A stretch of DNA of 64,000 nt from Anaspis maculata. Its lineage: Eukaryota > Arthropoda > Insecta > Coleoptera > Scraptiidae. Below the pieces are notes generated by a model. It did no database searches. It was given only the letters and a program-made list of their open reading frames with translations, and had not been told where the DNA came from. The number at the start of each line of letters is the position of its first letter. Within the stretch, counting starts at the first letter, position 1. The stretch spans positions 34,055,042-34,119,041 of the forward strand of contig OX421966.1 in NCBI GenBank assembly GCA_949128115.1, given 5' to 3'. The position numbers were made by a program, and so were the translations under genes. Below, one piece after another: positions 22,741 to 33,386 of this stretch.

Positions 22741-23270
22741 TACAGGGTGATTCATGAGTGACCTCACATAGGCTAATGGAAGATAGAGGACTTCGAGGCG
22801 AGTCAGGATCCACAGAAGACATTTTGTTTTCTCCAGTGGTTATGAAGATACAGGGTGCTTAGTGTGTTTCGCCGTATGCAACTTTGATAAGCGATATTTC
22901 TGAAACGGCTGAAGATATTTTGTTGAAATTCATCAGTAATATTTCTCTGTTGGAACTCACTCCGAAGCCATACCGGGTAAGTCAAAATTCAGGGCCAGGA
23001 TAGAAAAAATGTGCCCCTTTGTTATTTGATCAATAAGTACATTTTCTGACCCATTTTTAACAAAACGGCTATAGGATTCGAGAAGCTAAGGACAATTAAT
23101 GTATTGGAGAATTTTTCTGTATTTGGACCCCGTACCAAATACAAAAAGCATACACTGTATCTTCGTAATCAATGAACAAGAAAAAAGAAATTCGCCTTTG
23201 GATCCTAATCAACCTTGAAGTCCTTTATGTACCATTGGTCTATGTAAGGTCACTCATGAATCATCCTCTA
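22741..23270. mobile_element. Palindromic element, ~230-bp arms
   Basis: TACAGGGTGATTCATGAGTG at the left end faces CACTCATGAATCATCCTCTA at the right. Further inward, GAGGACTTCGAGG, GGATCC and GATACAGGGTGC find imperfect complements near 23215, 23200 and 23155. No coding content. It shares the ACAGGGTG terminus with the elements at 9044 and 14097. Confidence 0.75.
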
Positions 23271-24338
23271 TAATAATTGACTATATGACAAACTTGACCT
23301 TTTTCTGAGAACGGGAGGCGAGAACCGCTCAATGGAATCAGTGCGCCAAACTAAACAGCCCATTCTGCATCAACTATCAAAGCTTCAATTCAAGAATGTC
23401 TTTGAAACACCGTTCCCCTATCCCTATCCCAACCTCCCCGGTCTTGCCGTCTAACTTCTAGCGGGATTGTTGCCTAATTAATTGGCCACTTGTGTGCGAT
23501 AGGTGGTGAGCTTTCTAGCTTCCACGGTGCGCTTCCGCACACGCGTTTCAAAGCCGCTGCAGAGGCCATCGGCTGAGAAAAGTCGATGTCGCCGGAGAAA
23601 GCCTCTCTACACAACAATGCGATAACGCACAAAAACGACCAAATAGAGCGTGAATTAATGCAACCGACGCAAGAATAGGCGTTACTACTTATGCACATGT
23701 ATATAGCCGCCTCTTGTGAAGCCGTATGGAGCATCGGAGCAGAGACGTGTCCGTTAAATCTGAGGTTAACTAAGTATTTGTGCTTTTAATAGATAATTAC
23801 CAGGTAGCGTAACGCAACTGGCACTTTGTGTAAAGATCTTATGCACGCTCACTCTCTATGCCGTGTAATTACCTCATGTGCGCGTCATATTATATGAGTG
23901 AGGAGGATGTGCATCTCGAATCGTGCATCATTTACCAATATCAGTAGATCTGAGAGACAAATTTCGAAATGTCATTGGCCTGTGCGGCTTCTATTGGCAG
24001 AGCTTATAGCTAACAAGGGTCAAATTTTACAAAAGTCAAATTTTAATTGTGACAAAAATAGTTGTTATTCGGACAATATGGGTTTACTGTTCCAACGAAG
24101 CATTGCAGTCTCCATTCCGTAGCAAATATAGCAATAAAATCAAGAGCGCGGTATATACATTTTACAGCTTACGTTGTACTATGTTATACCTTTATAAAGA
24201 AATGAGCAAAAAGTTATTGATTTGAAAACGGGACTGGGCCGGACGTATATTTACTATAATGACGCCAGGCAATTAATATTGAGGAAGGTTTGAGATGATT
24301 TTTTAAGCTACTAGAATCCGTGGCTACTAGGTGTGCCT
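23271..24338. other. No gene recognised
   Basis: About 1.07 kb with no supported gene or repeat. Frames at 23474-23734 (minus) and 23898-24122 (plus) have no recognisable domain. Confidence 0.5.
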
Positions 24339-24585
24339 ATGCTGAATGTGTTAAATGAAGCTGTCATTACCATCGGACTCTTTGAGTTGAAGCTTTTCTA
24401 TCCCACAATTTTGGAAAAAAACTTGAGGTACTTATTTGAAGGCGTTTTGGGCCAATATGCTGAATGTTTGAAACGAAGCTGTCATTACCATCGGACTCTT
24501 TACTCTTTGGTTTAAAGCTTTGCTATTCCACAATTTTGAAAACAACTTTAGGTATTTAAAGGCGTTTTGAGTCAATTACTACGTC
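24339..24585. repeat. Tandem duplication, 118-bp period, two copies
   Basis: ATGCTGAATGT at 24339 and 24457 starts two copies sharing GAAGCTGTCATTACCATCGG and GAAGGCGTTTTG. The copies are diverged, including small indels. Confidence 0.8.
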
Positions 24586-26038
24586 CGGCTCTTAGCCGGC
24601 TTCTTTCAGCAGCCGACGCCAAGATAGGAAATAAATTTAGCTCATCACGTTTCATCCGTTCAAATCGAGTGAATGAGCGCGCCAAAAACAGTACCGGGTT
24701 ACCACGTGACGCCGGGGAAAAGTCAACGTGTGTCAATCAACATCAATATTTGCTGTTTGGGGTTAGAAACGATGCTGCTGCACAAATAATGGGGTTTGAT
24801 CAGGATAAATCCCCCAGAAGTCCCAGAGGTCGTGGTATACGGACGTGGTCCATGATAATTGTTGTCGAAGAAATTCCGATTGCTCGCAAATCTCTGTCAG
24901 GTTCCCGCTTTTGTCAACCTGGCGCTGGCAGGAAGTTTCACTTTTCTCAAGTTGTAAGTTACACCAGCCAAAATAATCGGTATTTCACTTTGGTACTCGA
25001 AATAATCTCTGTCTGCAGCAAGTTGTCCGGATCATCGTCTTTTTAGTGGTGTATGAAACACTTTGTCTCGTAGCCATTCACCATAAGGCCTCATCGAGAC
25101 ATCTAATTTCTTAGGAGTGCAATCTAGGAAGGTGCAGTTATTTTTTGGAGAAGTAGAAATGGAGATGTTGGGGCAGCTCTTGAAAATACATCACATGAGA
25201 AGTGGAGAAAACATGTGATACTTATATACATACAGAGTCTGGTGTAGATGTCATTTGAACATAACATTGGTAGACAGGACATTTTTCTCCACTATGCCTG
25301 TCGCAGGCGACAGGATTGGCGATCAATCAAACATTATTGTCATAGCAGGCCCTGTCCCCTCCACCGTGCTTGGACGGTGAAAGCCCCATGACATATGTGC
25401 AAAAACAAAACATTGGAAAATTATCGAGTTACGGTGAGCGGAAGCGATTGATGGCACAAGGATGCGACTCCTAGCGGTATTCAAGAAAATATCAATTATT
25501 ACATCAAGGCTTTATCATACTCGCAGCATCATGGCAGAATCTCAGTGAGTATAATAAAAACATGAAAATATTCAAGAGATACCTACAAGGAGGACATAAA
25601 AAACTAGCACAAAAATCATGACATACATTACATGCCATTACAAAAAAAATGAACACACGTAATATTTTCATAATAAAGGCAGATATAGTGAAACATTGCA
25701 GGTAATGAGGTATACACAAAAATAAGACACACAAGCTTGCAATTTAGCTGGTGCATGAAAAAATAATATACGAAAAACACTGAAATGCGACCATTACAGC
25801 AATTACACGAAATGCAAATTCAAGAAATATTCAAAATAAAGTATGTACCCATATCATACACAATAATAAAATATAAGAGGGCGTCTTAGTCGAAGCCACT
25901 GTGGCACAGATCGAGGCGAATCAAAACTTATTCCTTCGTTGAGAAGGGTTAGAGGGTGGTTTAGAAAACTTGACATATTTTTTTATGGAATGAAAATTTT
26001 TTTACTTTCAGTCTAATGCATCAGAAGGTAGGTAAGAA
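24586..26038. other. No gene recognised
   Basis: The longest frame (24567-25046, 159 codons) starts at TTG, crosses the repeat boundary and shows no known motif, so I do not call it. The rest is AT-rich with short frames only. Confidence 0.5.
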
Positions 26039-26252
26039 TATTCCATACACTTTCCATTCTCAGTAAAATGACTTTTTGGAGAAAAAGAAAGTGACAATCT
26101 GGGGCGCTGATGGGCGTCCGATGGCCGCTGATAGTTTCGCTATCCACAACTTTGCAGGTGCCATCAGCCGTAGCTGTAGCCCCCCAGCTTGTCACTTCAT
26201 TTTTGGTGCAAAAAGTCATTCTGCTGAAAATAGAAAGTGTATGGGATATGGG
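26039..26252. mobile_element. MITE with ~65-bp terminal inverted repeats
   Basis: ATTCCATACACTTTCCATTC and CAGTAAAATGACTTTTTG at the left are mirrored by CAAAAAGTCATTCTGCTG and GAAAGTGTATGGGAT at the right. The core is about 80 bases. It has no coding capacity. It lies within a third copy of the 10-kb dispersed repeat, where the related sequence at 10120-10140 lacks it. One end of the same family recurs at 48150-48262. Confidence 0.8.
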
Positions 26253-26267
26253 TAGATATTGCTATTT

Positions 26268-26363
26268 GAAATTTCAAAGTAGGGTAGAGTGGGAGCGAAG
26301 GGTTGAAAATAAAAATTTGGCTATATTTGTCTTAGATGTCCTCTTCAAAATTAAAATCGACGA
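26268..26363. repeat. Third copy of the 9866/10140 dispersed repeat
   Basis: AAGTAGGGTAGAGTGGGAGC, GTTGAAAATAAAAATTTGG and GTCTTAGATGTCCTC match the copies at 9866-9970 and 10140-10243. Confidence 0.75.
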
Positions 26364-26937
26364 GAAATCTTCAGCAAGAAACCTGAGGTGGGTCCTTTTC
26401 AAAAAATGACCTTGTATATAGGAATCCAAAGTTGCCTAGTTTCGAAATCAGGTAAAATTTTGCAGGATGAAGTCACAGGAGAAATTTGACCTTGCAACGA
26501 AGCACGTTGCGCTGGACTAGGTATTCGCCTGAAAGTCCTCATCCGATAGACATTTCTTATTTCAGTATGAGTCTTCTGGTTGTATCATGTATCCGACGCG
26601 ACCGCTCATCAAGGATGAAATAGGCTGAACGATACCTATACAAGAATTCTCAAGCCTTTGCTGAAATTATCCACGTTTGCGGAGCGGAACTCGAACAGTA
26701 ATCAGTAGATCGCATAAATCAGTTTTGGTGCATGGAGGAGGCGCGGTGGTTGTTCCGCAACGGCTGGGGGATTTTTATGATACTTGCGGATCGGACCAGT
26801 AATGTGGTGGGAGATGATGCTTCGGCCACACGCATGCTGCTGAGAGTGTGTGAATAGATAAAGTTTGTAATTGCGAATTATTCATATTAAGGAGAAAAAT
26901 TATATGAATTCGTTCAGCCACAGTATAGGTATATGTG
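26364..26937. other. No gene recognised
   Basis: Roughly 570 bases of unique-looking sequence with no supported gene. Confidence 0.5.
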
Positions 26938-26942
26938 CAATA

Positions 26943-27088
26943 GGGAGTTTGCGATTTCACGCAACGTACGACGTAACGCAACGTAGAACGTGTAAACTCC
27001 CCTGTAACTAAGGAATTCCAAATAACAAACTCCTCTATTTTCACGCTGAGAGTACGTTACGTCGTACGGACGTGTGCACCAAACTCCC
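26943..27088. mobile_element. 146-bp MITE with 5-bp target duplication
   Basis: GGGAGTTTG at the left and CAAACTCCC at the right are perfect inverted ends, extended by AACGTACGACGTAACG facing CGTTACGTCGTACGG. The flanks CAATA (26938-26942 and 27089-27093) are identical. A second, internal AAACTCCCC at 26994 suggests a nested or shorter fold. The superfamily is not assigned. Confidence 0.8.
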
Positions 27089-27093
27089 CAATA

Positions 27094-28911
27094 AGTTTCA
27101 GCTAAGCTGCCTTGAGGACGGCGTTTCCTAGCATGAAAAAATTGCTGAAACAGACTGCGGATTCGCTCTACGAGATGCCTTAACGCATTATACAGGGACA
27201 TTCCTTTGGGTCAGTGCTGATTGACGATACAGCATAAAAATAGTGGAGGATTGGCCAGAAATGATACGGAATACGTTAATACGTAATCTTTGAGTTAGCG
27301 TAACACCATGAGTATACAAAAACTCATTTCTATTTCGATGACAGAAAGCACTGTATGCAGAAAGCAAGACGCATCATCGGCGCGGGTTCGGTATGGTGGA
27401 GGAGCGAGAACTCGTAATGTCATCCGCTTCCAATTAAGCTTCGTGCCGAAGACTCGTGGAAAAAAGTTTTTTCGTCCTCTATCTCACTCGATCAATCCGG
27501 ACGAGAGCCCGAGGAACGGACGGACGAGATTGTTGAAGCGGTAAATGATCGTCACACATCACGGATTCACGTATGTCGACCATACATACGCGTCTTTATC
27601 CGCCCATCCGTGACCGAAATCTGGTCGGCCGTGGTGGTGGTGGTGGTGGATGCAGCGGAATCGACTGTTTTCCGACGATGTTGTACTCTTCTATACTATA
27701 CATACTATTATACTATCTTACAACTTTACAGAAGATACATAGTTACTTGTTGTAGTGATGAGCGACATAATGCCACCCTATTTATTCTACTGTAATTGGT
27801 AATTCACAGCCCAGTCAATTTTCGCCGGTTTCAGAAACGGTAATTATTATGGTAATCTGATGTAATCCGTGATTGCGGAAGTTTTTTTTTTGTGAATTCT
27901 AGATGATTGATCAAGAGAAACTCCTATAAAATCCGTAGAAAATGGATTGTTTATCACAATCCTCTCAACTAAATACTTACTTGAATTTAAAAAAAACGCA
28001 GAATTTTCATGGGTCAGCTGTAATTATTCCAAAAAAGGTCCTGTAACCATTGATCAGCTTGATTATCTTTTCTGAGATTATAAGGTCAGTTAGTTAAAAA
28101 TCACCCCAAGAAAAACAATTTGGTTTTGGCTTGAGTCCCGAAATGGGCAAATAAATCATTCAACCTTTAACTATGTAGGTATACCTATACCTACCTTCTT
28201 ACTGTCTAGTTGAAGAATAATAACTAGTTGAAATACATAGATTCAGAGTCAAGAATGATCATTCCCATAGAGCACCTGTAAATATTCGGTTGCATCGGCG
28301 TATTATCGTTCTGCGACGAAGAGTGTCCGGACACGCCTCCTCAAGCCACCTGCCTCGGTTCGTCCGGAATCGGTCTGCACTGGGTATAATGTGTACACGG
28401 TCAATTGAACCGAGGAACACCTTGCGCGATTATTTCGACTATCTATACCCTATCGGTCGAGTTTTTTGTGTGACGATGTAATTTCTCAAGCTCGACGCCA
28501 GTCTTACGAGATTTTTCACAGTTCCATTTTAATTAGGAATGAGTTCAGTTCTGTGCGCAGTTCCACAGTCCTTTCTGATTGTTTCTCTTAGATATTAATT
28601 GAAATTTTCCGCCTGCAGGCAGGTATATAGGAGGTACACATCAAGGTGAATGGAGATATAGTGCATTAGTTGCCGCAAGACTTCAAAATGCGTGAGAGCT
28701 TATGATGATAAAAAGCGGGACTGGATGCAGTCAGTCGATTTAGAAGGTCGCAAAATTGGTTGCACAATGCGCGGCCCAAATTTTTTTGCATATAAAATGC
28801 TCCAGTGTCCACTGTTCACTCTCTTGACTAGCCAGGATTACGAGTTTCTCTAAGGGTTATTGTCCAAATTTTTCCTTGCAGGTACTAACCTCGTATATAA
28901 GTAACGAGAGC
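27094..28911. other. No gene recognised
   Basis: About 1.8 kb without a supported gene. A GGTGGT microsatellite lies at about 27630-27650 and produces the glycine- or valine-rich frames seen there. Short frames near 27308 and 28290 resemble no known family. Confidence 0.5.
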
Positions 28912-28961
28912 TAAGACGGAATCAAACTTTTTATTTGTGAATTATAGTCGTATCATGCAAT

Positions 28962-28989
28962 GTTTCGCCCGAATTTAGGGCTTCATCAG
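28962..28989 (-). ncRNA. Hammerhead-ribozyme-core-like motif (left arm)
   Basis: Read on the minus strand: CTGATGA, A, GCCC-loop-GGGC, GAAAC. It is the inverted partner of the plus-strand motif at 29277-29304, with two changes in stem II and the following bases. The same reservations apply. Confidence 0.3.
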
Positions 28990-29276
28990 GTTAAAAATGA
29001 ACTTACAATCACAAACAAGATGTGGAAGGGCTTACCAAAAGACAAAATTGCAAAGTCAAAGGTCTTTGTGTGAGAGAAGAGAGTGAAAAACTCGTAGTTT
29101 ATCTTGCTTTTTATAATAAAAAAAACGACTACACGGCTAGTACACCTCGGTCAAATTATGTGCATTGGCTTTCTCGTCTCTCTCTCCATATTATGCCTTT
29201 GACTTTGCAATTTTGTATTTTGGTAAGCTCTCCCACATCTTGTTTGTGATTGTTGATCTGTATGTTCATTTTTAGC

Positions 29277-29304
29277 CTGATGAAGCCCTAAATTAGGGCG
29301 AAAC
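29277..29304 (+). ncRNA. Hammerhead-ribozyme-core-like motif (right arm)
   Basis: CTGATGA (29277-29283) is followed by A, then the hairpin GCCCTA-AAT-TAGGGC, then GAAAC. This is the order CUGAUGA, stem II, GAAA of the hammerhead catalytic core. I could not identify a convincing stem III and cleavage triplet downstream, so catalytic activity is unproven. The minus-strand copy at 28962-28989 has a weaker stem II (four base pairs). Confidence 0.35.
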
Positions 29305-29354
29305 GTTGCATTATACGACTATAATTCACAAATAAAAAGTTTGATTTCGTCCTA

Positions 29355-29836
29355 TGTCCTCAATTAAAGCGCCATATCGATAATTAAAAAGGACAAGAAA
29401 CCGATCAAAAGTAACCAGAGACAAAGTCTAAACTTTAATACGTCACAATGATCAGAGTGAGATTAAAAATGATCTTGATCAAAGGTGGTCCTGATGTCGC
29501 CTTATAGGGCTTAAAAATTTCAAGTCCGACTTGCGTCCGGAATTGCGTCGAATTACCATAACAACAGCGCGAGACAGCCAAGCCTGTTTTAGCCAATCAG
29601 GATGCTGTATTCAGCAATTTGCACCGTCGCGCCGCAACCTTTTGACCAAGATAATTGTCAGTCCTCCGATTGTCACGGTACTTTCATACTGTTTCCAGAT
29701 ATTGATTTCGGCTGGAGACTCCAACGCGTGAATAGGACACACATACACCAGCACAATTGGCGGAGGAGCTGTGGAATGGGAACTTACTGTTCCCGGAGTT
29801 TAACTGGACTTTTCCAGAACTCTCGCGAATAGACTA
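29355..29836. other. No gene recognised
   Basis: About 480 bases with short overlapping frames (29531-29731, 29602-29832) and no recognisable domain. Confidence 0.5.
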
Positions 29837-31428
29837 TAGCCCAGGCGCCAGGGAAAACAATAAGGAAATAATTGTTTCCTGGCTGGAAACTAGCTTAAAA
29901 CGATCTGTGTAGCTTAGGTTTTGACATACTAGTTTCCCCCCTTTCGGAAATGTCGGCGTCATGTCGCCTTCATCAACAAGAAGTGCACCAGCGTGGTTTT
30001 TGCCGAATATCTTGATTTTGGGTCATCTGACAGCAAAAGATGTGAGGAGTCATTTTGAAGCCTATGGAATTCCCTACAGTATGGTTTTTCAATCAATTTT
30101 TTGCGACCTATGGTCTTTGAGATAGAGCTTCTGGAAGCGAGAGTCATTGTCGTGAAAGCTCCATGGCCACTTGACTCGAAAAACTAAAATGTCGATGTGA
30201 CAAAAAAAACTTCAAAATGAGATTACTCGAGAATTATTCATGCTATAGTTGCGATGATGGTATCAAACTCTTCCTCTTGAACCGTAGATTACGAATATTG
30301 AAATGTCAAAAACGTCACATTGTACATATACAAGGTGTACTACGGGAATCAAATCAGAACAGGAAAATTTGACATATTTCTTCGATCTAGCCTATGCAAA
30401 ACTCTGAGCACTTATCACGAGTCCAATATCGATATGCATTTGCTATGTAAGCTTCACTTGACACACCTAAGAAGTGGTCAGCTAACAGCCTCCGTGTAAA
30501 ATGTTTTGAAGGCCCTCTGAAATCATCGAAATTTACAGTAGCAAGAAATGTATGTAACAGTATATTATATACCAAGGAACCAAAGTGAATTTTTGATCCC
30601 TTGGGTGAAGTTTGTTGCTCGAGGGCCCTTTGGGTCCAAATCCTCAAATTAAAGATTCACTTTGGTCCCTTGGTATATAATATACTGTTATATACATTCC
30701 ATGGTACTGTAAATTTTTAATATTTTGATGATTTCAGAGGGCCATCAAAACATTTTACAGTAAAGCTGTGAGCTCACCACTTCTTTAGTGTATTAAGTGA
30801 AGCTCATAGAGCAAATCCATATTGATATTGGACTCGTGTTAGGTGCTTAGAGTGTCGCATATAGGCTAAATCGAAGAAATATGTAAAATTTCTCTGATCT
30901 GATTTGATTCCCTCAGTACACCCTGTATATGTACAATGTGGCGTTTTTGACTTTTTCATATTCGTAATCAACGGTTCAAGAGAAAGAGTTTAAGACCATT
31001 ACCGAAACTATAGCATGAAGGATTCTCAAGAAATCTCATTTTGAAATTTTTTTGTCACATCGGTATTTTAGTTTTTTGAGTCAAGTGGCCATGGAGCTTT
31101 TACGACAATGCCTCCCGCTTCCAGAAGCTCTATCTCAAAAACCATAGGTTGCATAAAGGTCATTCAAGAACTATTACGTAGGGAATTTCATTGGTTTCAA
31201 AATATCTTCCTACATCTTTTGCTGTCAGATGGCCCAAAATCAAGATATTCGGCAAAAACCACGCTGGTGCACTTCTTGTTGATGATGGCGACATGACGCC
31301 GACATTTCCGAAAGAGGGGAAATTAGTATGTCAAAACCTAAGCCACACAGATCGTTTTAAGCTAGTTTCCAGCCAGAAAACAATTATTTCCTTATTGAGC
31401 TGATTTTTGCTTCCTGGCGCCTGGGCTA
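29837..31428. mobile_element. Palindromic foldback element, ~750-bp arms
   Basis: TAGCCCAGGCGCC at the left is mirrored by GGCGCCTGGGCTA at the right. Complementarity continues almost to the centre near 30640, including AAACGATCTGTGTAGCTTAG, CAAGAAGTGCACCAGCGTGG and TATATAATATACTGTTATA with their complements. Arms differ at several percent of positions with small indels. The mirror-image frames 29959-30147 and 31108-31296 are the same sequence read from each arm and are not evidence of coding. No transposase was found. Confidence 0.88.
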
Positions 31429-33386
31429 CTAGCAATAAGTGGTGTGATATGCCGGAATAGAGTAGAAACGATTGTAGAAACTTGCATAATAATTATCCCT
31501 GTGAACTTTTGGTGTAATAGACCTTTCCAAATTTGCGCTTGTCCTTTTCTATTATGACGTCATGATTTTGCGTAGATTGGGAGAAATGTCAGTATGCAGT
31601 CATCTCATAGTGGAAGTGTCAGAGGCATAGGCAAGCACCGAGCGTAGAAAGGAAAGACTTACCAAAGTGGTTATTTATTGCTGTGTTACCTTGTGCGAAA
31701 ATAATCTGGAGAAGCCTCATGTTTCCATGTACAATTTTACGAAATACACGCTGGGGCTTGAGAGTTGGAAAAACAAAATTCAACCAGACAAGACACGACC
31801 CATTTTGTGCAAGAGAACCCCAGGGCTGTTCAAACTTTCATCTGGCTTCTCCTTCCTACGGAACCACTCGTCGAAGTTTCTACCCCTGGAACTGTAAGAG
31901 TGGCGCACAGTATTTCTGGTGGCATCATTCAAAATTGAGTTCTGCTGAAGTTTTGATGGACCAGTATCCATCAAATTTGTCTTTTCCGCTTAGCACTTGT
32001 CATAAATCAGGGCACCAGTATCCATCAAATTTGTCTTTTCCGCTTAGCACTTGTCATAAATCAGGGCACTAAAAGTCCTTCAATTGCGATAATGAAGTGG
32101 TGAATCCTCTGCAGCTACTAATTCTACAGATAGATAAACAGTAAGTTCTCGAGATACAGCTTTGCCGGAATGAATACGCATTAGTATTTCCACCCGTCTT
32201 CGCTTTCACTATGACTTCTTCTGATACTCTGTTTCTCCATCTGGCAGGATTTTCTTCCAGTGTGCACTTCACTGGTGATTTCTTCATCGTTTTTTCCACC
32301 AAAACAAACAGAGATTTTGAGGACCTGCTCATGACGTCTGGAATCTGACATTAACATGACATCATGCACCCGCGAAATGTGCGCAATGCGCGAAATATTT
32401 TGCGTAGGTTGGGACAACTGTCAAAACCATTCGCTATCCTTTATTTTTGGAAAGGTCAATTGAATAAAAGAATGCAAGATTGTTAATCCAGATTTTTGAA
32501 CATGACGGGATAACTTCAGCATTCGGGGAGCGCTGATCATTATTCACCGTAATTACTGTCACGAAACTCGCTGGAGACCACGATGTGCGAATAAGACAAA
32601 CACACCTGACGGTTAGTCGAGGAGTCATGCGTTGCGGGCTTGCCGAAATAATCGCGACTTTCAAAAGCCTATCCTCCAAGAGTCTGCCAAATTAGAGCAA
32701 GCATCAACATCCTCAGATATTCTCGTAAAACCTTGTACTTTTTTTTGCCCTGCATCAACTATGTACTCGGTTATTAGCAGGTTTTGTCTGTGGGGTTTTT
32801 TCCGTGTGAATTTTTCAGTGACGAAATAGTATATTGCATAACAAGCAACGAAAATGATACTTTTTGCATGAGTGTGAAAAATTACGCACGAGCGCTAGCG
32901 AGTGCTGTAATCACACGAATACTTTCTTGCGAGTTGTGTACACTATTTTCCCTTCGACCGACCTATTTTCCCTGTTCGACGTCTGCTCATTGACGATAGA
33001 AATATCAAACTACTTATGTCAGCGAGCGTCACTTACCGATACTACTTACAGATATTCTATTTTCTGAGTATATTTTTGAATGTCGTATTGCCACTTCTCC
33101 ATTTTTATGTAAATCAAGGAAATTACCGAAAACCAGATGAAGTTCCCCCAATTTTAAGAAATTTCACAACAACCGGCAACGCTGCTCGACACTGACAGTT
33201 GCTAGGAATTTTTAGATATTTTGTACAGATTTTCCTAGTTACTGAAACTAAATTATTATAAGTATCCCATTTTGATTTCAATATCACGGATTCAACCAAC
33301 ATTCTTACGCGATTTGTTTTATTATTATTGATTACTGGAAGTTTTTGACTGTGAACAACGACCAGCTACTGAGGGTAAAAAAGCAT
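31429..33386. other. No gene recognised
   Basis: About 2 kb with only short frames. The sole supported feature is the 54-bp duplication at 31961-32068. Confidence 0.5.
31961..32068. repeat. 54-bp perfect tandem duplication
   Basis: CCAGTATCCATCAAATTTG through GTCATAAATCAGGGCA occurs twice back to back with no visible difference, so the duplication is recent. It keeps an 18-residue repeat in one frame, but that frame has no recognisable homology. Confidence 0.92.

Larger units (their letters stand above)
28912..29354. mobile_element. Inverted-repeat element carrying hammerhead-core-like motifs
   Basis: TAAGACGGAATCAAAC at the left is mirrored by GTTTGATTTCGTCCTA at the right. The arms stay complementary for about 180 bases (GTGAATTATAGTCGTAT, CACAAACAAGATGTGG, TTGCAAAGTCAAAGG). 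Each arm carries CTGATGA, a GC-rich hairpin and GAAAC in that order, at 29277-29304 on the plus strand and 28962-28989 on the minus strand. No coding region is seen. AATAAA lies close to each outer end. Confidence 0.8.

Noticed and set aside
24567..25046. 159-codon plus-strand frame
   Set aside because: Starts at TTG inside a tandem duplication, has no motif and no neighbouring exon signals I trust.
29959..31296. Paired ~62-codon frames at 29959-30147 and 31108-31296
   Set aside because: They are the two arms of one palindrome read outward and have diverged without frame conservation.
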